In this document: positions 55,474 through 61,527 of the stretch, in pieces
How the letters are laid out: every line of letters starts with the position of its first letter
Numbering within the stretch: the stretch's first letter is position 1
Assembly (NCBI RefSeq): GCF_020532705.1
Contig: NZ_JAJAVD010000001.1
Span: forward strand, 558,001-622,000
Origin: Methylobacillus caricis
GTDB taxonomy: Bacteria; Pseudomonadota; Gammaproteobacteria; Burkholderiales; Methylophilaceae
DNA length: 64,000 bases
Direction of reading: 5' to 3'
Notes under the pieces: model-generated
Told to the model about the DNA's origin: nothing
The model's input: the letters and a program-made list of their open reading frames with translations, nothing else
The model's database searches: none
Position numbers and translations under genes: made by a program

Positions 55474-56997
55474 TTAGTGACTGAATATGGGGATATCGGC
55501 AATCCGTGGTCGCCATTCCGCTGGACCTGATTCATGCACTGAATGGCCTTGGCTGTCTACTGCCACGGTAACGGGCATGTCCTCCACCGTAAATTCGTAG
55601 ACGGCTTCCATGCCCAGCTCGGGAAAAGCTACCACGCGGGATGCCTTGATGGCCTGGGAAATGAGGTAAGCCGCACCGCCGATGGCAATCAGGTAGACTG
55701 ACTGATGCTGGCGTATGGCATCGACTGTCAATTCTCCGCGTTCTGCCTTTCCTATCATGCCAAGCAAGCCGGTCTTGGTCAGCATAGTGTCGGTAAATCT
55801 ATCCATGCGGGTAGCAGTGGTTGGGCCGGCCGGACCTATGATCTCTTCCCCCACTGGGTCTACCGGACCGACGTAATAGATAAAGCGATTAGTGAAATCC
55901 AGCCCTTCCGGCATTGGTTCTCCACGGGCAATCAGGTCCACGATGCGTTTGTGCGCAGCATCACGTCCGGTAAGCAGTTTGCCAGAGAGCAGCAGCTTTT
56001 CGCCCGGCTGCCAATCCTTGATGTCAGCCTTGCTTAGCTCATCAAGGTTGACGCGGCGCATGGGTGTGCTGGCATCCAGCACTACCTGAGGCCAGTCTTC
56101 CAGCTTTGGTACCGGCAACTGAGCTGGGCCGCTGCCATCCAGGGTGAAGTGGACATGACGGGTGGCTGCACAATTGGGAATAATCGCAACAGGCAATGAG
56201 GTGGCGTGGGTGGGGGCTTCCAGTATTTTGACATCGAGTACCGTTGTGAGACCGCCTAACCCTTGTGCGCCTATGCCCAGGCGATTGACCTTCTCGTAGA
56301 TTTCCAGCCGCAGTTCTTCCGTACGCGTTTGCGCGCCGCGCGCCTGCAATGCCTGAATGTCAATCGCTGAAAACAATGACTGCTTGGCCAGCAATACGGC
56401 TTTTTCAGCAGTACCGCCAATGCCGATACCGAGCACGCCCGGTGGGCACCAGCCTGCGCCCATTTCAGGCACAACCTGCAATACCCAATCCACAATGCTG
56501 TCAGACGGCTCCAGCATGGCAAGTTTTGACTTATTCTCGGAGCCGCCGCCCTTGGCCGCAATATGAATTTCCACCGTATCCCCAGACACCATTTCCACAT
56601 GCACCACGGAGGGCGTGTTGTCACGCGTGTTAAGGCGCTTGCCTGCCGGGTCGCTCACAATAGAGGCACGCAAGCGGTTATCTGCATCTGTATAGGCACG
56701 CCGAACACCTTCATCCACCATCTGTTGCAAGCTCATTTCGGTTTGCCATTGCACACTCATGCCCACCTGGACAAAAGCCACAACAATACCCGTATCCTGG
56801 CACAGCGGGCGCTGGCCATTGGCACAAAGATAGGAATTGATGAGTATCTGGCCGATGGCATCGCGGGCAGCAGGAGAGGGCTCTCGCTGCCAGGCCTCAT
56901 GCATTGCATGCAGAAAGTCGGGCGCGTGGTAACAGGCAATATATTGCAAAGCCTGGTGGATGCTGCTGATAAAATCTTCTTGGCGGATCAATGCCAT
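55474..56997 (-). CDS. Class I fumarate hydratase ([4Fe-4S])
   Basis: Hydrates fumarate to malate. 507 residues from the ATG at 56997; the frame open beyond it belongs to degraded sequence. The N-terminal half is TtdA-like and the C-terminal half TtdB-like, fused as in FumA. Cluster cysteines lie in RPLCQDTGIVVAF, GAGWCPPGVLGIGIG and IPNCAATRHVHF. The C-terminal GPTTATRMDRFTDTMLTKTG and KASRVVAFPELGMEAVYEF blocks are typical. Oxidant-sensitive enzyme, matching the Fe-S machinery elsewhere in the window. Confidence 0.94.
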   Translation of the reverse strand: MALIRQEDFISSIHQALQYIACYHAPDFLHAMHEAWQREPSPAARDAIGQILINSYLCANGQRPLCQDTGIVVAFVQVGMSVQWQTEMSLQQMVDEGVRRAYTDADNRLRASIVSDPAGKRLNTRDNTPSVVHVEMVSGDTVEIHIAAKGGGSENKSKLAMLEPSDSIVDWVLQVVPEMGAGWCPPGVLGIGIGGTAEKAVLLAKQSLFSAIDIQALQARGAQTRTEELRLEIYEKVNRLGIGAQGLGGLTTVLDVKILEAPTHATSLPVAIIPNCAATRHVHFTLDGSGPAQLPVPKLEDWPQVVLDASTPMRRVNLDELSKADIKDWQPGEKLLLSGKLLTGRDAAHKRIVDLIARGEPMPEGLDFTNRFIYYVGPVDPVGEEIIGPAGPTTATRMDRFTDTMLTKTGLLGMIGKAERGELTVDAIRQHQSVYLIAIGGAAYLISQAIKASRVVAFPELGMEAVYEFTVEDMPVTVAVDSQGHSVHESGPAEWRPRIADIPIFSH

Positions 56998-57116
56998 GCT
57001 GCTGCTTGAGTTTGTGGATATGCAGGAATTATACCCTGCATCAAGGCTAGCACCGCATGTAAAAATCTGCATGAATCTTAGCCACGCAGATGACTTGATG
57101 GTAGTAGATGATATTT

Positions 57117-57171
57117 GTTTGCTCATTGACCGAGGCATAGTCGTTATTGATCTTGCTACTGGAAGAGCCGA
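57117..57171 (-). pseudogene. Fragment of a haemagglutinin-like gene
   Basis: Minus-strand translation SSSSKINNDYASVNEQ matches SSSSSKINSDYASVNEQ of the exoprotein at 63.35-63.40 kb; 46 of 52 bases at 57120-57171 are identical. The frame is broken on both sides, so this is a relic of a second exoprotein copy. Confidence 0.75.
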
Positions 57172-57326
57172 GTGAGCTGCTGCGGCAATATCCATGTTTT
57201 CATTGTGCCACTTTTAATAAAACAGAAATTGCTAGTCATACCTGTAGTAATGGCCATACAGATGGAAAGGTAATGTGCAATTTGATTCGGCATGTTGTTA
57301 AGGTGGCCTGCGGCGAATTTTGCTGG

Positions 57327-57563
57327 CTATTGTGAGCCGCAAGCTGGCATAGATTTCCAGTAGTCCGTATGGCAAAGCCCAATATAACGATAGCCTTTAC
57401 GGATCAGACAACGTTGGTGTTCGGCACTTTGCCGTTTAGAGGCTTGCAGGTCATCTTCTCCTTCAATACTGTGTTTAGGGTCCATTGCAAAGTTCCCGCT
57501 TTTAACTCCGCCACGTGCTTGCCAGTCGACCAGGCGGGTTTCTGAGGAGGCTTCAGATTTCTC
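57327..57563 (-). pseudogene. Remnant of a small Cys-containing secreted protein or lipoprotein
   Basis: An open minus-strand frame whose last 52 codons from the ATG at 57485 begin MDPKHSIEGEDDLQ and continue with HQRCLIRKGYRYIGLC. Coding continues upstream without a start for about 26 more codons until a stop, so the 5' part is missing. Such short Cys/Tyr-rich tails are seen on lipoproteins beside two-partner-secretion genes; no family is certain. Confidence 0.45.
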
Positions 57564-57789
57564 TCAATTTTCTATCGCTGGCTTTGGTGGCGAGGGTAAA
57601 TGTTGTAAGCGAGCTATGGATACTGACAGCGTGCATCGCAATATTCCAGATAGGTACAACCTCTGTCGCGCATGCACTCAGCCCATTTTTTACTGAGTCG
57701 CACCTCTGCTTGAATATCGTTCGGATATCGGATCGAATCTTCTCCTCGCTGAAAGTAACGTATTTCTCTTCTTCAGTTTCCGCGCTCTT

Positions 57790-57930
57790 GGAATCAAAGG
57801 GGTCAGACTCGATGGAATCAAAGGGGTCATGGAATCAAAGGGGTTGGAATCAAAGGGGTTGGAATCAAAGGGGTGGAATCAAAGGGGTGGAATCAAAGGG
57901 GTGGAATCAAAGGGGTGGAATCAAAGGGGT
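57790..57930 (+). repeat. Tandem array of 14-bp units from the transposon end
   Basis: Nine copies of GGAATCAAAGGGGT start at 57790, 57814, 57831, 57846, 57861, 57875, 57889, 57903 and 57917. The last five abut with a 14-bp period; earlier ones carry one extra T or 3 to 10 extra bases. Copies 1 and 9 are followed by CAGACTCGAT, the inner part of the 26-bp terminal repeat of the adjacent element. So the array is the outer half of the transposon end, multiplied. Confidence 0.95.
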
Positions 57931-58736
57931 CAGACTCGATTGATCCATAATTATCGTTGACGACGAAAAGCCTCTGACTTCCTGTCTCCACCTCTAGGTA
58001 GCTTGTCTATTCTACGGTTGAGTTGTTGAGCAATCTTTTGCTTGAAATATTCGCTTCCCAGTACCCAAGCTTTGTTGGTAGCTTCTCTTAGCTGATGCAG
58101 GCTCAGTTCATCAATATGCGCTTCAAACAAGCACCGATAATGCACCTGCCTGGATGTTTCGTCATTGCCCAGCCTGTGATACATCGTATGAGGGGTCACC
58201 AATGGATCAGCTTGTCCCAGTGCATTGGCACGATAGCTACTCCATGGATATTCAGCAGGGAGTTGCACCATGTTGGCTCTGACTGGATTCAGTTCAATAT
58301 AGCGATAACAGAGTAGGGCATAGGTTTCACTATCAATCAGGCTGGCTTTGTAGCGGCCTTCCCAAAGGGTGCCGGTACGTCGATAGGTAACGTTGTAATA
58401 TTGCACGTAATGTCGGCCCACACTTTGCATCATCTTCGCAATGCTATTCTCTTGATGAGGCGTGACCAATAAATGTACATGGTTGGTCATCAAGACATAG
58501 GCATGAATATCACATTGATGTTTCTTGGCAGCTTGCGACAGTTTGTCCAGGAAGAAGTGATAGTCTTCTTCCGCAGAAAAAACCGGTTCACGGTTATTGC
58601 CGCGGATGATGATATGTTGAGGGTGTCCCGTCAGTACAAAGCGTGGTAGGCGAACCATTCGAGTCTCTCCAACAGAAACTGCTCTCACCATAGCAGCCGC
58701 TTGAAGCAAAATCAATCGAGTCTGACCCCTTTGATT
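57919..58736. mobile_element. RAYT-type element with perfect 26-bp inverted ends
   Basis: The left end 57919-57944 and right end 58711-58736 are perfect 26-bp inverted repeats (inner core GGGGTCAGACTCGATTGAT at the left). They bracket a single Y1 transposase gene. No target-site duplication is visible, as expected for single-strand HUH/Y1 transposition. The ends resemble the GGGGTCAGACTCGA sequences that commonly surround such transposase genes in proteobacteria. Confidence 0.88.
57951..58658 (-). CDS. REP-associated tyrosine (Y1) transposase
   Basis: 235 residues from the ATG at 58658 with GGAGAG upstream. Family start MVRLPRFVLTGHPQHIIIRG; the HUH-type histidine pair is in AYVLMTNHVHLLVTP and the catalytic Tyr region in GRHYVQYYNVTYRRTGTLWE. 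GRYKASLIDSETYALLCYRY and AEYPWSSYRANALG are conserved. Intact, so the element may still be active or act on nearby repeats. Confidence 0.93.
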   Translation of the reverse strand: MVRLPRFVLTGHPQHIIIRGNNREPVFSAEEDYHFFLDKLSQAAKKHQCDIHAYVLMTNHVHLLVTPHQENSIAKMMQSVGRHYVQYYNVTYRRTGTLWEGRYKASLIDSETYALLCYRYIELNPVRANMVQLPAEYPWSSYRANALGQADPLVTPHTMYHRLGNDETSRQVHYRCLFEAHIDELSLHQLREATNKAWVLGSEYFKQKIAQQLNRRIDKLPRGGDRKSEAFRRQR

Positions 58737-58782
58737 TGTTCTGTATTTAATTGAACTGTTATTTTATCGGACATGGCAATTC

Positions 58783-58869
58783 TCAATTGACTCCAAGTCG
58801 GGAAAGAGGATTAACGGAAACTATCTTCCCAGTGGTTGGATTAATAGCAACAATAGGGGACAGACTGGG
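58783..58869 (-). pseudogene. 3' relic of a toxin-like C-terminus
   Basis: 28 codons and a stop on the minus strand: SPIVAINPTTGKIVSVNPLS is the type of sequence that ends many polymorphic exoprotein toxins. It is cut at its 5' side near a hairpin (58852-58860 with 58873-58881) containing GGGGACAGAC, a motif common at RAYT-type insertions. Confidence 0.4.
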
Positions 58870-58908
58870 CTATCCCCTATTATTCATTATTTTCATTTCT
58901 GTGATGTA

Positions 58909-59010
58909 TTACCATCCTCCTTTATATCCATTGACAGCACATGAACAAGTGACAAAAACTAGAATAATAATTCCTAATACGCTAAATGTTTTTTTCAAAA
59001 TTTTCTTCAT
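58909..59010 (-). CDS. Small lipoprotein candidate (33 aa)
   Basis: MKKILKKTFSVLGII with a hydrophobic stretch and the lipobox-like VTCSC (residues 20-24), then a nine-residue tail AVNGYKGGW. AGGA lies 7 bases before the ATG at 59010. It starts 24 bases after the orphan adhesin module on the same strand and may be its partner, or an entericidin-like peptide. Too short to be sure. Confidence 0.5.
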   Translation of the reverse strand: MKKILKKTFSVLGIIILVFVTCSCAVNGYKGGW

Positions 59011-59034
59011 ATTTTCATCCTGATGAGTATATTG

Positions 59035-59844
59035 CTATTTTATATTTTTTAATGATTGGAGAATGGTACTAAATACTTCTGGAGGAAGTAGGATGCTAGC
59101 CGCAAATGGTGTTGCAATTAGAACATTTAATTTATTCGCAGCCTCTCCGATGTTACCTCGTAAAGTGTTGTCTAATTGTTTTCCAGTTCCGATCTTGTCA
59201 TACCAGATAAAGCTATTGAGAGTATCATGAGTGCCGGAGTAAGCCTCTGCTAATCTATCCCAAAAATCTCCGGTAGAGTATTCAAATTGTACCCCTAATG
59301 CCATTTGACCATTACTGCCTTGCACTCCACAGAGTGGACTTATTAAATCCTGATTTTGTGCAATAAAATCGTTAATTGTTATATCATTTCCTTGTGCATC
59401 TTTTGGTTTAAAAATAACTGTGCCATCAGAGTTTTCTGCGTATCCACTTTTTGTAGATAGGTCGGCTTGGCATGCACCAGCACCAGCAACTTCACACCAT
59501 TTTTCCAGTACAATCCGTCCGCCAGCTAGCTTGAAATTATCTCCATTAACACCAACACTTACTCCTGAAGCATTATTAATACAATCGTTTTCGCTGGCAC
59601 AAAGATTTTTGAATTTCTTTGAGTCGTCAATCATTTTCTGCCGCATCACATCAGCAGCCCAGGAAAGAGACTCCTTAGTGACGGTAGAAGTAAGTTCGGC
59701 AGAGCTGCCGCCGATCGCAGCGATGATGATATTCGCAGCCCTGCGGTAATTACCATTGCCATTCCAGTTCTCATAATTAGATTTGGCTTGTGGGTCATTT
59801 AGTATCGCTTGAGCTGATTCCAGCGTCATTCCCGAGGCTTCCAA
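59035..59844 (-). pseudogene. Orphan C-terminal module of a TPS adhesin (FHA/CdiA-like)
   Basis: 269 codons from a TTG, with the reading frame open only 10 codons further before a TAA; no good ribosome-binding site is seen. The sequence matches the conserved C-terminal module of FHA-type exoproteins: TKESLSWAADVMRQKMIDDS, VSVGVNGDNFKLAGGRIVL, EAYSGTHDTLNSFIWYDKIG and ATPFAASILLPPEVFSTILQ. It is intact to the end but lacks any export signal, so it is an orphan cassette that could recombine onto the upstream exoprotein gene. Confidence 0.65.
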
Positions 59845-59905
59845 TACTGCCAGCCGGTTACTCTTACCCTTTAATTAATTTGAATTGCTTGATTTTATTT
59901 AAATG

Positions 59906-60499
59906 CTATTTACATGGAGGCGCGGGCTGGAGTTTTATCTCGATTGGATTAATTTCCCCTGTAATATCATCAGCGACTAGTTCCCGAACTCTTAGATTGC
60001 ATCGGCCGCCTTCCAAAAGAAGTGCAGCATCATAATCTTTTCCGGGTTCAGGGCTAAAGCTTCCTGTAAAAGGGCCACAACTAGCGTGCCTCCATTGTCC
60101 ACCGACTTCTCCATTGGCGACATAGGTGGAATAGATGGTTATTGGCTGACTTGCTTGCACGATAAACTCGTTGTACGCCCAAGTGATGTCATCTGTTATA
60201 GGCATCCCGATCTTTCTGTTTTTGCTTAACTGGGACAAACCATAAAAAAGACCATAATCTTTTCCACCAGAAAAAGCAGGAATCGTTGCTTTATCGTACA
60301 AGGTATAACAAGACTTGTTGGGATGAAGATAAACGAATGCCCCTGTGGTGAGTACGCGCATGCGGGCAATAGGTCCATGTTCTGGAGAGGCATCCAGCAC
60401 TTTGGGTCCTGCACATGCGGTCAGCATGCTGATAACAATCATAAAAAGCAGGAGATTTCGAGAGTTCATGAGATTTATCTTAAAGATATGGGGCCACAT
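59906..60499 (-). CDS. Lipoprotein of unknown function beside the TPS locus
   Basis: 197 residues. The signal ends in the lipobox MLTACAGPK (about residues 24-32); an AGGGAG site supports the start at 60499, though the Met at 60469 is also possible. The body is beta-rich (TGAFVYLHPNKSCYTLYDKA, PITIYSTYVANGEVGGQWRH) with four cysteines after the lipidated one. No homologue known to me. Placed between a lipoprotein and the orphan adhesin module. Confidence 0.72.
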   Translation of the reverse strand: MWPHIFKINLMNSRNLLLFMIVISMLTACAGPKVLDASPEHGPIARMRVLTTGAFVYLHPNKSCYTLYDKATIPAFSGGKDYGLFYGLSQLSKNRKIGMPITDDITWAYNEFIVQASQPITIYSTYVANGEVGGQWRHASCGPFTGSFSPEPGKDYDAALLLEGGRCNLRVRELVADDITGEINPIEIKLQPAPPCK

Positions 60500-60531
60500 A
60501 TCTATGCTCCCTATTATTGTTTTAACGGGAG

Positions 60532-61524
60532 CTACTCAACGTTAGACGGGATTGGCTCAAACTTGAATGATTCCAGCCAGTGCCTTAAAAATTCCTGACG
60601 CTTGGTTAGCCAGTCGGGGACGTGTGTTGCTAAATCTCCGCTATACCATGCAAGCATTGCAAACGTGTAGTTGCCTACCTTGGTGATATAGAGTTCATCA
60701 ACTCCAGAAGATGCTCCTGGCACATTGTACTTTTCTTGGACAGGGTCACTTTTTCCATAAATTATGCTCCACTTCATATACTCCCACTCCCGCCCATTAA
60801 TGGTGACGGTTTCTTTTTTGGTACGGGGGTCGGTGGTAAATTTACCTCTACTAAAATTACTCCCCGTTGGTAATTTGTGACCTTCAATAATCATCGGCCA
60901 AAAACCGATCATGGTGGCTCGGTAATTCAGGCCATCCATACTCACATGGGGCAATGTCCACACCCGTACTGCACCTTTGCTGGGGTCCAAGTTATAACGG
61001 AGGCGCACATCATATTTGTAATCGGGCTCCAATTGAGTAAATAAACCACCTATGCCAGGACTGGTGATGACTTGGGTAGAAATGCCGTTTTGGCATAGTT
61101 GTTGTGGGTATTTCGGTGGGATACGGGGGGGGGTCGGATAAACCGTGACATCCCAGATACGGTCGTAAGTCACCATAAAGTCCAAAGGCGGATGCGTGTA
61201 ATCTGTAGCAGGTCTCTCTTTAGTGTCTTGAGAGAGAAAATATGCGCTTCCGGTGCGATCATCTACCGCGTGTCTGTCTTCGTCAGTCAGCGCCGACCCG
61301 TGCGTGCGGCGTGGGGTATAGTCCACCATGTGCCTGTCATGGTCGGGTTTCACAATAACCTGCGCACGGCACATGACTTTCATGTCGCTCATCACGGGCA
61401 TGCCTTTTTGGTAGCGTGGCAGCGACATTTCTTCTATTTTCTGATACCCAGTCATGCTGCAGGCGCTGAGTGTAGCTATACCTGTGGCGCTGATGAACAG
61501 AAGGGTGGTAATGGATTTATACAT
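60532..61524 (-). CDS. Lipoprotein, candidate immunity protein of the exoprotein
   Basis: 330 residues. Signal MYKSITTLLFISATGIATLS with lipobox LSACS at residue 22. The mature part has no known domain to me; it contains an Arg/His/Asp-rich stretch (DHDRHMVDYTPRRTHGSALT) and a beta-rich second half (YKYDVRLRYNLDPSKGAVRV, KKETVTINGREWEYMKWSII). It starts only 3 bases after the exoprotein stop codon, so the two are translationally coupled. A surface or periplasmic immunity role against the C-terminal hydrolase is inferred from this position only. Confidence 0.7.
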   Translation of the reverse strand: MYKSITTLLFISATGIATLSACSMTGYQKIEEMSLPRYQKGMPVMSDMKVMCRAQVIVKPDHDRHMVDYTPRRTHGSALTDEDRHAVDDRTGSAYFLSQDTKERPATDYTHPPLDFMVTYDRIWDVTVYPTPPRIPPKYPQQLCQNGISTQVITSPGIGGLFTQLEPDYKYDVRLRYNLDPSKGAVRVWTLPHVSMDGLNYRATMIGFWPMIIEGHKLPTGSNFSRGKFTTDPRTKKETVTINGREWEYMKWSIIYGKSDPVQEKYNVPGASSGVDELYITKVGNYTFAMLAWYSGDLATHVPDWLTKRQEFLRHWLESFKFEPIPSNVE

Positions 61525-61527
61525 GGT

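Noticed and set aside
56998-57195. N-terminal extension of fumarase by 66 residues
   Set aside because: It is low-complexity, unlike the family, and runs into the haemagglutinin relic.
57515-57943. 142-codon plus-strand frame
   Set aside because: Its last third is simply the translated 14-bp repeat (WNQRG, SKG units), and the first part has no family character or ribosome-binding site.
57790-57944. CRISPR-like array of short repeats
   Set aside because: Units abut or are separated by only 0-10 bases with no unique spacers, and the unit is part of the neighbouring transposon end.
58751-59023. 90-codon plus-strand frame beside the transposase
   Set aside because: It overlaps the antisense small lipoprotein, has no ribosome-binding site and is AT-rich and hydrophobic by composition only.
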